Positions 1 to 11,876 of a stretch of DNA of 64,000 nucleotides are shown piece after piece. How positions within the stretch are numbered: position 1 is the first letter of the stretch; the number at the start of each line of letters is the position of its first letter. The translations under genes and the position numbers were made by a program. The notes below the pieces were generated by a model that had not been told where the DNA came from, did not search any database, and saw only the letters and a program-made list of their open reading frames with translations. The stretch is from Hesseltinella vesiculosa (taxonomy: Eukaryota > Mucoromycota > Mucoromycetes > Mucorales > Cunninghamellaceae), in the NCBI GenBank assembly GCA_002104935.1, contig MCGT01000040.1, forward strand, positions 124,001 to 188,000. The letters run 5' to 3'.

Positions 1-1062
1 TCGTTGGACACCTCCTTTGCAGCTCCAATTCCGCCTCCAGATCGAACGCCTAGTCATCCTAGATTACCTGATTCGCAACACCGGTAAATGAAAAAAAAAA
101 AAAAAAAAAACTGTCTGCGTCTCTTATTCATCCCACCATCTCAAGATCGTGGCCTGGACAACTGGATGATCAAGTTTTGCACGGATTGTGATAAGCGCCA
201 AGGACACCTTCACGTGGCTGCCATTGACAATGGCTTGGCATTCCCATTCAAGCACCCAGATGCTTTCCGCTCTTACCCTTATGGCTGGCTTGGCCTGCCG
301 AACGACCTGATCGGACAGCCGTTCTCTCTGCAGACCCGCACCCAGTTCTTGCCGTTACTGTCGGACCCGGTGTGGTGGCAGCAGCTAGTGACCAAACTTG
401 AGCAGCTCTTTGGCCTGGACAGCGACTTTAACCAAAAGATGTTCCAGCGCCAGATGGCTGTGCTGCGCGGTCAAGGTTACAATTTGGTCAAGGCACTCAA
501 GGACCATCACGCCGGCCCCCTGGACCTGGTGGCTATGGATAAGCGGCTGGTATATCAAGAGGAAGTGTACATTGAGTACGATGACCAGCTCCTGACCACC
601 CGCTCCTCCACCACTCCTTCACCCTCCACGACCATCACCACCAACTCCACAGCTCTTCCTACTGTCCAGCCCTTACCTACCAGTGACGAAGCCCAGACCC
701 AGCAGCATTCCTCCGCACGGCTTCGCCCCAAACGATCCACTTCTTTTCATCTGGGCAACGATCTGCGCAAGCAGCTCTGGCCACCTGTTTCCCGTGCATT
801 ATTTATGAGCACCCATGACTGCTCAGCTCCGATCCGTCCCCATGACGAGGAGCAAGGATTTGGCCCCCATGACAGCTCGGACGATGACGACGACAATGCA
901 TCAGCGCATCCCCGACACTCACTAGACACCGAGCATCGCCCTACCTCACGAGACGATAGCCATCTTTTTGACAATACAGGGCCGCAGCGTCACCGCGTGC
1001 GACTGCTGATGGAAAAAATCAAAGTCGTCAAGACCAAAGTCCCCTATTTTACCTGTTGCTGA
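1..1062 (+). CDS. LSB6: Type II phosphatidylinositol 4-kinase, 3' part (LSB6-like)
   Basis: Partial gene; its 5' end lies before the window. Such kinases phosphorylate phosphatidylinositol to PI4P on Golgi, endosome and vacuole membranes. The first 83 bases encode a segment ending LVILDYLIRNT. An intron (84-145) is removed, and exon 146-1062 continues DRGLDNWMIK; the join rebuilds the NTDRG..DNW signature of PI4K type II catalytic loops. Downstream lie the family's lobe residues (HPDAFRSYPYGWLGLP, LPLLSDP.WW) and a long Ser/Thr/Asp-rich low-complexity insert (about residues 180-320 of the visible part). The protein ends PYFTCC, matching the short aromatic/Cys tail of the family. Family membership is clear. 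The 5' exons, and so the full length, are not visible. Confidence 0.88.
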
Positions 1063-1379
1063 TACCAAAAAAAAAAAATAAAAATAAAAAGTTGCAAAGA
1101 ACAAAAAAATAAACTGGTCCTGGCCTAGACCCCACAATGACGGCAATCCTTGCCCAGATCGCCCGTAAGCTCATAAACTGGTATGAAAGGTTGGCATTTG
1201 GCTTATGTGTGCTGAGGAATAGGTTTGTGTGCACAGAGGAAATGGTTCTGAGTGCATCGAGGAATTGTTTGCGTACATCGATGAGTAGGTTTTCCAAAAC
1301 TTGGTACTGAAAATAGATCTCTTGTCATTAAAAAAAGGCAAGCTGATAAAAAGGATTCCTTCACGTGTAAAATTTTTAT

Positions 1380-2605
1380 CATGACTGTAATGAAGTCCAG
1401 GAAAACTTCAATAGTGAGAGGGAGGGTATGTATGAGTGGAGGGATGGTAAATTCACTGCGCTGCAAGAAAGGCAATCCATGATGGTGGGGGCAACAACGG
1501 CTTTGTTGGCTTTTGTGATGTAAGAAGAGAGCCGCTCTGCAAGGGATTCCGATGCTTCGTTCAGGGCATGATTTCCAATAATGAGCAAATGGTCTTGCTT
1601 ATCAAACAGGCGCAAGGCTTCGCTTAAGAATTTCTGCACCCTACTACCAGACGTAACCGAGTTGGGAGCTTTGATGGAGATGACCCGGCATCTGCCGGTG
1701 ACTCAGATGCTTCGTGATCTGATAAAAAATCCAAGAAATAAAAAATCAAGGAACGTCCAGTGAATGGCTTGAATCTCTCGTTTTGATATCGTTGCAGTTT
1801 CCCCCTTTGAGACCAGCCTTGCCTAGCCAAGTGTAAAGAAGAATCGAGAGGCTTGCTTCCCATCGGTTGCTTTGGTATCGCCATAGGAATGGTGCGTGAA
1901 AATCGTGCTGCCATAGCCTGGCACATTAACCGTCTGGAAATCCATCAATGACGATAGACTTCGCGTGTAAATGGTGAGCGGTAGCAGGAATGGCCCGTTG
2001 AGCAAGTTACAGTTGGTTTTGGCTGGTTGGTTCATCCTCTTGGCACGCGTACGTCGTCGTCGTCAAAGGCAACTAAAAAAAGTTTAACGTACGGCATTTT
2101 ACTTTTTACTTCTTGTCTACCTAGTGAGAATGCCGAGTTTTTGAATTCATCAAGCTCTTTGAATTTCGGTAGCCCGTTTGAGTGTTTTGGATGGTCCAAA
2201 GGCATCACCGCAAAGTTTGCAACTTATGTTCAGCTTTGGAGATTCCGTAAAGAAAAAAATAAACCGAAGGAAAGGAGAAGCACTGTAAACAAAAAAACGT
2301 TTGGGGTGGTTGAAATTTATTTGCTTCTTTTTCTTGGTGGTGGCAACAGTGGTGACGTTTTCATTGCGTTTTTCTTCGTCAATAGCATGGCTCAGAATCT
2401 CCAAAACATCGTCTCCAATATTAAGCCTTGAAAATTTGATAAAAAGGTTGTCGAGGATGGGGGGGGGTTCTGGAAGATATTAACACTAATACATAGGGTC
2501 TGAATCTGAAAGTCGGCAGGCACCGCATTTCCAGGGTGCGTGCGACATGGAGCTGCTGCAAATCATCACGTCCCTTCCTTGCGGATCGACAATACCAATA
2601 TGTAT
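1380..2605 (-). CDS. Unrecognised minus-strand coding region(s), possibly decayed
   Basis: This stretch between LSB6 and SIS1 shows coding-like patches on the minus strand but no complete model. From about 2605 down to 2150 one frame is open and reads NPPPILDNLFIKF, GDDVLEILSHAIDEEK and CKLCGDAFGPSKTLK (a CxxC pair). About 2035-1826 reads LPLTIYTRSLSSLMDFQ and GSTIFTHHSYGD. About 1700-1460 reads RVISIKAPNSVTSGSRVQKF, LLIIGNHALNEASESLAERL, ending at a plausible splice site near 1460. The last patch faintly recalls an Alba-type RNA-binding fold; that is inference only. I could not connect the patches with confident GT-AG joins. It may be one multi-exon gene, two genes or a relic. Confidence 0.3.
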
Positions 2606-3013
2606 CAGAAGAACGCAAGCACCGCTTTTCTCCTGCTTTGATCGGAGCCCAAACGGGCACGCACCTTTTCATGGCTTTCTCTCTTTCCTTTCTGAAGAGC
2701 CGCTTTGTCGTTTGTAAAAAAAATTGGCATACACGCAATGCAAAAAAAAAAAAAAAAAAAAAAGCTTGCCGATGCACTTCATACTTGCTCCAACGTCAGG
2801 ACAAGGCGTGGGAAGAGAGATGGGGGAATAAATAAGGAGGCCAAAATTAACAGCCGAGATTAATGATGGATTTTTTTTTATTTGAAGGTTCATGATTGCG
2901 TAGACAAGATGCAGGATGGGATAAACAATAAAAAACACGAGAAAAAGATGAGAGCTGTACAGGTGAGGGTGGAAGGAAAATATACAAAAGAGAGAGGGAG
3001 GGAGGTTTGATCA

Positions 3014-4280
3014 TTAAGGGAAGAGTTTCTTGACGCCATCCTTTTGCTCATCGGTCAGAGAGGTTGGGAAGGTGACGTTGTACGTGATGATGAGATCGCC
3101 TTTGACGCCAGTCTTGGAGTTGGGCATGCCTTCTCGAGGAACCTTGGATTCTTGGCCAGGCTGGATGACGGTGTTGGCGTTGCTTACTTTTAATTTCCGG
3201 TCGTCGAGGGTGGTGATCGTTTTGGAGAAGCCAGCAAGGGCTTCACCCAGGGTGAGTTTGATGCTCATACGCAGATTGTCGCCTTCGCGTTTGAAGACCG
3301 GGTGAGGTTTCTCTTCGAGGATAAACTCAATGTCTTGAGCTTGACCGTTCTCCATGACATCGCCTTCTCCAGGGAATCGGATCTTGGTCCCAGCCTTCCA
3401 GCCAGGTTTGATGTTGATGGTCAGGATCTTGTCGGAGGAGGTCAGGCGTCCGCTGGCATCTGGTTGTTTTCTGGTGACCTTGAGTCGCTTTGTGGTACCG
3501 GTGTAGAGTGCTATAGAAGAGGAGATAACAGTAAGCATATCTGGGTCTTAATTTCTTCGTAGAAAGAGAGGGAAATTACCTTCCAGGGTGACTGGCAAGG
3601 CGCGTTTGATAGCGGGAGGTTTGGCGCTTGCATAGCCATCATCGGCAAAGCCGTAGCCGGGAGGAGGTTGTCTTGAACGTTGGCCACGAGGAGCGCCGCC
3701 GCCAAAGGAGAATCCACCAGGCATGCCACCACCACCACCCATACCTCCCATGCCTCCCATGCCTCCCATACCACCATCGTCCATGCCGCCACCGCCACCA
3801 CCAAAGGCGGCGAAGAAGTGTTTGAAGATGTCGTCAGCATCGCTTGGGTTGTAGCCACCGCCGCCAGGTCCACCCGTTGAGAAGGAGAATTTGGTCCCGC
3901 CTCCTCCTGGGAACCCAGAGAAACCACCAGCGCCGCCAGGAAAACCAGAGAAACCAGCGCCGCCAGCACCGGGAGGAGGAGGGCCAGCTTTGAGCCCTTC
4001 TTCGCCATATTGGTCGAAAATGGCACGTTTGTTCTTATCAGAGAGCACTTCGAATGCTTCGCCTACTTCTTGGAACTTTTCTTTGGCCTTTTCACTGTTG
4101 TCTTTGTTGCGATCAGGATGCCATTTCAGTGCTGATGAGAATAGATAATGGGATTAGTTCAAGGGTTTACGACATGGGCCGAGCAGTTTATCTTTTACCT
4201 TGCTTGCGATAAGCTTTTTTAATATCGTCATCAGAAGCTGATTTAGATACTCCAAGAATGGCATAATAGTCTTTTCCCAT
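3014..4280 (-). CDS. SIS1: Class II Hsp40 co-chaperone (Sis1/DNAJB1 type)
   Basis: Stimulates Hsp70 ATPase activity and delivers unfolded substrates in cytosol and nucleus. Three exons (4280-4199, 4131-3580, 3510-3014) give 376 residues, and the phases agree. The J domain is residues 1-70 with the HPD motif at 32-34. A Gly/Phe-rich region follows, with a long [11 protein letters not shown] repeat, and then two C-terminal beta-sandwich substrate-binding domains. The cysteine-rich zinc finger of class I DnaJ is absent, so this is class II. The usual closing signals of the client-binding domain are present ([15 protein letters not shown]). Start chosen at the ATG giving [11 protein letters not shown], the normal family start. 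Length fits DNAJB1/Sis1 (about 340-375). Confidence 0.95.
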
Positions 4281-4714
4281 GATATGTCTCTATGTGAATA
4301 TAAGGTTGTAATAAAGTAAAGGGATGGAGAGGATATAAAAAAAAAGGAAAAAAAGAAAAAAAGGCGATTTTAAAAACGCAGGGGAGTTTGCTGGGATTTC
4401 AGCAGGAAAAACACCAGCACATTCTGGAAGCCAGCCGAGTGTTCGCGCTTGTCTGAATTTTCATGCAAAAAGATTGACTTTTTGGGACTCAAGAGGACAA
4501 GAAGAGAAGAGGCAAGGAAGGGAACGCACCTTTTTTTATTTTCCCGATTTGGCAAAGTGAGAATTTTGTGTGTATTAAAAAAAAAAAAGAAAAGCAGGTA
4601 TATCATTAAAGTGTAGAAATTGGTAGAAGTACAGAATTTTTTTTTTTGGTTTTATCAAATTGAAAAACACAACACTCATACAAAGAGAGGAAGGCAAAGG
4701 AAAGGGCCAACGGG
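4281..4714. other. Intergenic spacer
   Basis: About 430 bp between the start of SIS1 and the stop of the next minus-strand gene. It serves as SIS1 upstream region and 3' region of the secreted-protein gene. A-rich runs (around 4331-4361 and 4576-4590) are present. No gene or RNA was recognised. Confidence 0.5.
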
Positions 4715-5855
4715 CTATTGAGACAAGAGAGTGAAGACAAGGGCGACGATGGTAACGGCGAGTGTGGGGACAACACCAGCAGCAGCGTTGACGGATTGGG
4801 CAGAGACATTGCCATTGCTGCCAGCGTTGGCGTTGGCACTGCCAGAGGAAGAGCCGGAAGCCCCAGAGGGGTTGGAGGAAGCAGAGGCAGCATTGGCGGC
4901 ACCGGAGGAAGCAGGGGAGACAGACTTGATGACACTTGGGGTGGGATTGGCATTGGCGGGAGGAGGCACCGAGCCACCAAGTTGCATAGGACCGCTGTAA
5001 TCACCAGGGATGACGTGGGCACAACCCTTTTGAGAGATACCTATCATCATAAGAAGGACGATGAATATTCTGCAATTCTAATTTAGGGTCATGTTTAAAG
5101 TTTTTACCTCGGTTACAAGTAACCTTGTCATTCTGGGGAAAGAGAAGATGAAGAAAAAAAAAAGTTAATTAAATGTCGAGACTCCGCTCTTCTGTCACTT
5201 ACACAACAACGCATACAGAAAGTGTTCGTGGCAGGTTCGATCATATTGACATAAAACAACCAACCAGCACAAGAAGAACCCTTGGCTAATTAAAAAAAAA
5301 GAGGATGGGCAAAAAAAAAAAAAAGAAGAGTCAGTAACGGGTTTGGCTCGGCCGTTTATAAAATTCAACTTACGCGCAGCAACATCCTAAATTTGGTAAT
5401 GGCATCGCAGGTCAGATAAAACAGAGAAAGGGGAGTCAGGTCTCACAGTGAATATGAATTTGTGATTTTTACCATTTGACCACCATCGTCGGTAGCGTTC
5501 AGCTTGGCCTTTGTAGGATCGATCTGGCCAGTGACTTGGACATAGGTGTTGGTGGCGACGTAATGAGCTGATTGGATGAAGCCGGAGTAAAGGTTGTTGG
5601 CACCTTTGGCATTGGGCGTGTTGCCCATACAGAAAGATTGAGCTTGCCATTCCGAATCTAACAATGATAAGAAGAGGTAAGAACCATTGAGGTTATCTTT
5701 TAGTGAAAAGCAGTACCAGCAATGTTGCGGTTAGCGACGCTGTCGGGAGGTAAGAAGACACAGAAATTGTTAGCGTCGACCACTTGGGCTACCATTTGAC
5801 CGTGAACGGCAGCTAGGAACAAAGGCACGATGGCCAACACTTTGGTGAGTTGCAT
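4715..5855 (-). CDS. Secreted GPI-anchored cysteine-containing protein of unknown role
   Basis: Six exons (5855-5717, 5657-5473, 5386-5374, 5285-5203, 5132-5108, 5040-4715) sum to 771 nt, 256 residues. Residues 1-19 form a signal peptide (MQLTKVLAIVPLFLAAVHG). The mature region has a conserved-looking Cys-rich core: NNFCVFLPP, SEWQAQSFC, QSAHYVATNTYVQVTGQID, GSSCAGW, TFCMRCCNDKVTCNRG and KGCAHVIPGDYSGP. A Ser/Ala/Gly/Asn-rich stalk follows, and a hydrophobic C-terminal tail (VVPTLAVTIVALVFTLLSQ) typical of a GPI-attachment signal. Likely attached to the plasma membrane or wall. Similar secreted fungal proteins exist, but I know no established function. Two of the exons are only 13 and 25 nt; skipping either shifts the frame and loses the Cys-rich core. 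Confidence 0.82.
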
Positions 5856-7067
5856 TAGTCGGTAAAGAGTAAGGTAAATAAAAAAACGAGAGGAAGGGAA
5901 TAAAAAAAAAAAAAGGAATACAGAGAGTGAAAAAGGGGGATATGAAAAAAAGGCAAAAAGAGTGTCCTCGACTGAATTTATTTCCAAGATGTCTGTGGAG
6001 CTGGCTGTGAACTGATTTCATTTCCAGCAAAGTGGCACAAGCCAATGTGACGCAGACCTCCCAACATTATCAAGCCCGCCTTCATGCTCTTCTATCCAAC
6101 CTTAAAATAGTCTTGCTTCAGTGAGCAACTCAAACGATGAAAATTGATCTTCCTTTTTTCCAAAAGCTGACAACATCCACAATGGTCGTACACATCTTGT
6201 TTCTATTTCTTGCCCCCACAGCTAAAAATAAAGTCATATAAAATAACCTCTTGCGCGGCACCCGTTTCACTCTCCAAATGAAACAACCCCTGACAATCTA
6301 TCACCATCAGGGTATTTTCTCCTTGAACCAATTGATCACCTATTTTCATCTGCCTCGAATGTAAAGCTCTTTTTTGCACTTCTTGACCAACTCTCCGCAC
6401 CGGAACAAAAGAAAATCCAATGAACAAAAATAGCATCTTTAAAGTATACACGTGCAACCATCCCAGAGTAAAAAAAAAAAAATACTGCAGCAAGCCATGA
6501 TTAAAAAGGAGATTTTCTATTCAATCTTATGTTCAAGGTTCCAACAGAAAAAGAAATAGTCTGAATGACAGTGCAGACCCATCCTCCTTTTCCATAGTTA
6601 AAATTTCCTGTTTGATCCATAAAAAAAAGCATTTGGTTGAAAAAGCACTTTCTCCTTAATCTCTCGTCCATAGAGAACCAGTCACTCGCTCCACGTGGAC
6701 TTGTGTTGAAAAGAAGAAAAAAGAGGCTGTTCATCCTGACGCAATGCCAAGGTCCAGAACGTTAATCGACCTCGAGGACGATCTTTTTACTGCAAAGATC
6801 AAATTTGACAGAAAAAGCTCTTACTCATCCTCCCCACTGTCCCAAACTTGGATGTGTGCATACCGGACGACCCTTTTAAGCTCTAGCCTCCTTTTTTTTT
6901 TTTTTTTTCTCTCTTCACCACTCGCATCTGGAGATCACAGATCAACATTGCAGCATAAAAGCAAGAAAATAGGAAAAAGCGGACAAAATTTACTATGAGA
7001 GTGTTCCAAACACAACAGCCTCTTCACGGTCGGTTTCTTCTTTTCCTTGTCGTCGATCGTTGGTTGT
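5856..7067. other. Intergenic region, 1.2 kb
   Basis: Lies between the secreted-protein gene start and the PUS1 stop. It holds A/T runs, including about 19 T near 6891-6909, and one short minus-strand open frame listed separately (6203-6436). Nothing else is supported. Confidence 0.4.
6203..6436 (-). CDS. Possible small membrane-anchored protein, doubtful
   Basis: An uninterrupted minus-strand frame starting at an internal ATG (MLFLFIGFSFVPV, a hydrophobic stretch) and continuing KIGDQLVQGENTLMVIDCQG and LFHLESETGAAQEVILYDF to a stop. About 77 residues. The composition looks protein-like rather than random, but no family is recognised and no intron or conserved context supports it. It could equally be a chance frame in intergenic DNA. 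Confidence 0.22.
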   Translation of the reverse strand: MLFLFIGFSFVPVRRVGQEVQKRALHSRQMKIGDQLVQGENTLMVIDCQGLFHLESETGAAQEVILYDFIFSCGGKK

Positions 7068-8837
7068 CTATTTGGCCGGTCGCTTGGCTTTGGAAGCAGC
7101 ACCTTTGCCTTTCTTGGCGGCCTTTTCTTCCTTGTCGTCGTCTTCGTCTTGTTCTTCGTCGTCGCTTTCTTGCTTGATTGTGAATTTGGTTGTAATGATG
7201 CATTGGTCGGGTATCATGCCATCTTGAGAATGCAAGTAGTCAAAATCTTGGGTCAAACTATTGTCTACCGAGAGCAAGAACGTTTCAAATCTGGAAAAAA
7301 AAAAAAAAGTCAGGGGCATTCTTCTCGCTTGTGCAAAAGTTTTCCGCTCTTACCCTCGTTCCTGTTGCTCGGATTCAAAAACTTGGGTGTAAATATACTT
7401 TGATTTGAATGCGTTCATGTCATTCTAGGAAAGAAAAAGGTGAGCGTTGCCAAGCGGTCAGGGACTTCTTTTTTAGTTACCTCATTGGCGTCAAAATTAA
7501 TGTATTCATGGACCTTTTGTTGAGTGGGCTGATCCTCCTTTTTCTTCTTTTCATCAGCATCACGTCGGGAGTCGACCTTTTTGTTGTAGGTTTGGAAAAC
7601 GGGTTGTTCCAGTAACAAGCCGAGGGCAGGCGCCTTGGGAATGTTGATCTTCTTATCTTCAAAGGTGCGCTCGATCAACGAGAGTGGCGATTTGTGCCGC
7701 ACCACAAGGACACCCATGGCTATGGGGTCAACTAAAAGTCAGCATTCCTTTACTCTTCCGACTGCGCGCACAAACTTACAAATCATCTTGCGGATTTGAT
7801 TCAACATGAACGATTGGCCGTGGAGTTTGACACTGAGCCATTCAGTGCGGTCGATCATAAAGGGGTCGCTGACCTTGATGCTGAGAAGATGACGCTTTGA
7901 GGCTTGCTCATTGTACTTGCGACCAGATGTATAGTTGTGGAAGTTGTGCGTACCTTCAAACTTGGCCATGACATCACGAAAGTTCTGCAGCTGCTCATCA
8001 CTAATCTGATACTGCTCAGATCGCTGGCGCTCTTCATCGGTGGCGACACGCGCGTACTTGGTGATGGAACGATCGTGGTTGGTGATGATGACATCGGTAT
8101 CGCTGGTGGGGGTGTCGGACAGGCCATTCGATAAAGGAGGGGCAAAGGCATACGAGGGCAACAAATATTCGTACACGCGCGAATCACACATTGTCTTCGC
8201 GTGGAAGGACCGGAACACCTCGACATAGTCCCATACGCGGATTTGTTCTGGTAGATGCTCATTGATGGAATCCACTAATTCCTTGCCAGTGAGAGGGAGC
8301 TGCATCTTGAAGGACACGATGTTGCCGGCTGCATGCACGCCCTTGTCTGTACGAGCCGTGCGACCCCATTGCACCTTTTTCGGATCGGTCGAATTGTCCT
8401 TGGAAATCGCGCGTGCCTTGACAAGAGCATCAAACAATGCTTGTTCAATCGTTGGCACATTGGGATTGCTAGTTGAAGAAAAAAAAAAGGTGTGAGAAAA
8501 ACCAGAAGAACAGTTCAACCGCTTACAATTGCAGCCCATAATAGCCGGTGCCGCTATAGCCAAAGAGCAATGCCACCTTGCGTTTGGGAAAGCGAGCCTC
8601 CTTTTCACCGTCCTCTTGCTTAGGGCGTTTAGGCTCGTCATCGGTCCAGGTACGTGTATTTTTGAAATGGCTCTTTCGTTCCTTGGCTGTCTTGAATCGC
8701 TTCTTGCTGACGCTTGCTTTACCAGCCGTTTGCGAGCTGCCATCCTCTTGATCACTACCAGCCACTCGCTTTTGACCCACTTGTGCTTGATCCCGAGGGT
8801 CTTGTTCGGGCGAAGCTTTACTAAACATGGAACCCAT
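7068..8837 (-). CDS. PUS1: tRNA pseudouridine synthase PUS1 (TruA family)
   Basis: Isomerises uridine to pseudouridine at several tRNA positions (and in some other RNAs) in the nucleus. Five exons (8837-8527, 8468-7780, 7731-7481, 7424-7354, 7290-7068) give 514 residues. After a basic N-terminal region the fold begins at KVALLFGYSGTGYYGLQ. The catalytic aspartate is D145 in GRTARTDKGVHA. Later family motifs are present: FHAKTMCDSRVYEYLLP, FEGTHNFHNYTS and QSFMLNQIRKMI. The C-terminus is acidic then lysine-rich (EESDDEEQDEDDD.., KKGKGAASKAKRPAK), resembling a nuclear targeting tail. The 242 bp upstream is shared head-to-head with the acyltransferase gene, suggesting a bidirectional promoter. 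Confidence 0.95.
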
Positions 8838-9079
8838 GGTTGATGTGATGTTGAAAGGGAAGAAGGAAAAAAAAAAAGACGGGAAAAAAATGCATTTTTG
8901 AGGGGGGGCCACCCAGAAAAGTGGCTTTTGTGATTGACCAATCAACTGCATTCGTCCTGGACCAGCGGATTAATGCGCTTTGATTTGCGCCCCAACCGTT
9001 TTTTTTTTCTTGCTTCTCCACTCTTTTGGTTCCATTGCTCTTTTTTTATTTGTTTTTTTTTTATTGTCACTTGTCTATC
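8838..9079. promoter_or_regulatory. Shared bidirectional promoter region, PUS1 / acyltransferase
   Basis: Only 242 bp separate the two divergent start codons. It contains a perfect 14-bp palindromic element TGATTGACCAATCA at 8931-8944 that includes a CCAAT-type core, and T-rich tracts running towards the plus-strand gene (9001-9009, 9042-9062). A CCAAT-binding (HAP) site is an inference from the core sequence. Confidence 0.4.
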
Positions 9080-11513
9080 ATGGCATCCACTCGAGGTCAT
9101 GGTACCAATCTCGTGTATGATATTGTGTTATGGATCTTCAATATCATGTGTGATGTGTTTTTTCGAGAAATCCGGTCTCGCGGCTCCCATAAAATCCCGT
9201 TGACTGGCCCCGTTATATTTGTAGCCGCTCCTCACAACAACCAATTTGTCGATCCTCTAATTGTCATGCGTGAATGTCATCGTCGAGTGTCGTTTTTGAT
9301 TGCCGAAAAGTCGATGCATCAAAAAGGTGTTGGCACCTTGGCAAGACTCATCCATGCCAGTAGGTTTTTTTAAGCTCCTTGAACACGTCGGTCTTCTCCC
9401 TGTTTCGTCAGACTGCAATCTGAACACATTCTAACAACACTTTTTTTTTTTGATAACAGTTCCTGTGATACGACCTCAAGATATGGCTGGGAATGGCGAA
9501 GGCCGTATCCATTTGCTGAATGCCAAAACCAACCCAACCCTGATATCCGGCATAGACACACAATTCCTTAAGCAAGTACGACCACAAGATACCCTGATTC
9601 TTCCTCGAAGTTCTGGAAAACTGCAAGTGGTGCGAGTGATCTCGGACACCGAAGTAGAAGTTAAGAAATGGGACCCATCGGATGCCCGGTTCAACCGCAT
9701 GCTGTCGCTTCTGACCAAACCTGAAGGCACAGCTTACAAGTGCATTCCTCATGTCGAACAAGATGGCGTTTATGACAAGGTCTATGACGAATTGAACAAT
9801 GGCGAATGCATCACTATTTTCCCGGAAGGCGGCAGCCATGATCGAGCGGAAATGCTCCCATTAAAAGGTAAAGTAGGAAAAAAAAAAAAAAAAGTGGGGT
9901 AAAAAAAAATGCTGACCACACTTTTTCGTTTTTGGGGGTAGCTGGGGTAACCATCATGGCACTGGGGGCAATGGCAAAATACCCAGACTTGGATGTCAAG
10001 ATTGTTCCTTGTGGTTTGAATTACTTCCATGCGCATCGTTTCCGTAGTCGCGCTGTCATCGAATTCGGCAATCCCATTACCGTGTCCTCAGATCTGATTG
10101 AAAAGTTTAAGCAAGGTGGCCCCGACAAACGTGACGCCTGCTCAGCCTTGCTTGAAACCATCTCCTATGCCTTGAAAAGTGTTACGATCAATGCCCCCAA
10201 CGACCAAACTTTAATGGTAAAAACAGGCTCAGGGAACAGAAAGGGTGAGAAACTGATTTCTTATTTTGGTTTAGATGATTCAAGCTGCTCGCCGACTCTA
10301 TAAGCCCGCTGCCAACCGCAAGCTACACATTGCCCAAGTGGTCGATATGAACCGCCGGTTTGTCATTGGCTACAACCTATACAAGGACAACCCCAAGGTG
10401 ATTGAGTTACAGCAAAAGGTCACGGCCTATAACCAGCTGTTGAAATACCATGGATTACAAGACCACCAAGTCCCTAATATCAATCTGCGTGAATGGCGCA
10501 CATTTTTCCTCTTGGTCCATCGTGTCCTGGTCCTTCTCGTCTGGGGTCTGCTGTCCTTTCCAGGGTAAAAGAGATACTCACAGGAACAAGCCAAGACACG
10601 TTGGCTCACTCTACTTTCATTCTCTTTAGTGCCATTTTGAATTTACCCATTGCCATTGTTGCCAAGGTGATCAGCACTAGAAAAGCTCGAGGTAAAGATC
10701 TCTGCTTCTCTTCCCCCCCCCAGACAAATTTTTTTTTTTTGTAATAGAGGCATTGAAGGGCTCTAGTGTGAAAATTTTGGGTCGGGATGTTCTCGCGACA
10801 TGGAAATTGCTCGTGGCCATGGTACTTATCCCAACCTTGTACGGGCTGTATACATTGATTGTGCTGGGCTTCAGCCTGCAGACCGATTGGGATTGGAAAT
10901 GGAAATTGCTTTTGCCCTTGGCCACTTGGATCATGTTACCATTTATCAGCTATGCCAGCATGCGTTTTGGTGAAAACGGCATGGATGTGTACAAGTAAGG
11001 ATGAACAGCAAGACACAAATGAATTCGTTTTCACCTCGACCGTTTTTTTTCCCCAGATCCTTGCGACCGCTTTACATGGCCTTGGTAGACCAAGATAGTA
11101 CAATGAATTTACGAACGATTCGAGAAAATCTGTCAGAAGACATCACAAACTTGATCAACGAATACGGACCAAATGTGTTTAGCGATTTTGATCCTGCAAG
11201 TGGTGTGTACAAGAATACCGACCCAAGCAAGCAGCGCGTTTCGGAACTGGGTGAGGGCGGCAAGACGTTTTCACAGATTGCCTCGGAGTTTGTCAACACG
11301 CGCGCCATGGATTGGCTGGACGACAAAAACATCTTCAACTGGGGCCGTCAGGATGATAGCGACAGTGACGATGAAACCCTCTACTTCTTGGACAAACATG
11401 GCACCATCAGCGCTTCCACCAGTGAAGCCGAATCTCACTATCGCACCTCCAGCTCCCTTGCCTTTACCAAAAAACGAACCGAACGTCGACGACGTCGCAA
11501 ACACACCGACTGA
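9080..11513 (+). CDS. GPT2: Glycerol-3-phosphate/dihydroxyacetone-phosphate acyltransferase (Gpt2/Sct1 type)
   Basis: Catalyses the first acylation in glycerolipid synthesis at the ER. Seven exons (9080-9359, 9460-9867, 9942-10216, 10275-10564, 10630-10691, 10748-10994, 11057-11513) give 672 residues. Acyltransferase motif I is PHNNQFVD at residues 51-58; the Gly-rich FPEGGSHDR motif is at about 214-222; the acceptor pocket region reads IVPCGLNYFH. Hydrophobic membrane segments lie near 396-417 and 450-510 (ATWKLLVAMVLIPTLYGLY, LLLPLATWIMLPF). The C-terminal tail is acidic/Ser-rich (GRQDDSDSDDE) and then strongly basic (KKRTERRRRRK), as in yeast Gpt2/Sct1, where the tail is phosphorylated. 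Start chosen as the first in-frame ATG after the T-rich leader. Confidence 0.93.
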
Positions 11514-11876
11514 TCTCCTGGCGGTAAATTATCTGTCATTTAGCATGCTATCAATACACTTTATCCAAAAAAAAAAAACCTTTAGAGACTATTTCTGGGT
11601 CAACTGTACTAAGTTTTGCATCTTCGGTTTTATACTGTCGGAAACCTGTTCAGATTCCATAGCATGAGCCAAATCGTGCAAGCCAAAAAAAATGAAATGT
11701 AGCAAACGCAAAAGCCAAGAGTAAAATGTCGCCATGTCGCATGATAAAAGACGAGTGCCCAGATTGGAGCAATAAAAAAACGAGGGCATAGGTTAGCACA
11801 CTGTGCCTTTCACGGCTTCTGTGTTGAGAGGACTTACGCTGCATAATAAAAAAAATAAGTGAATTAAATGATTCCA

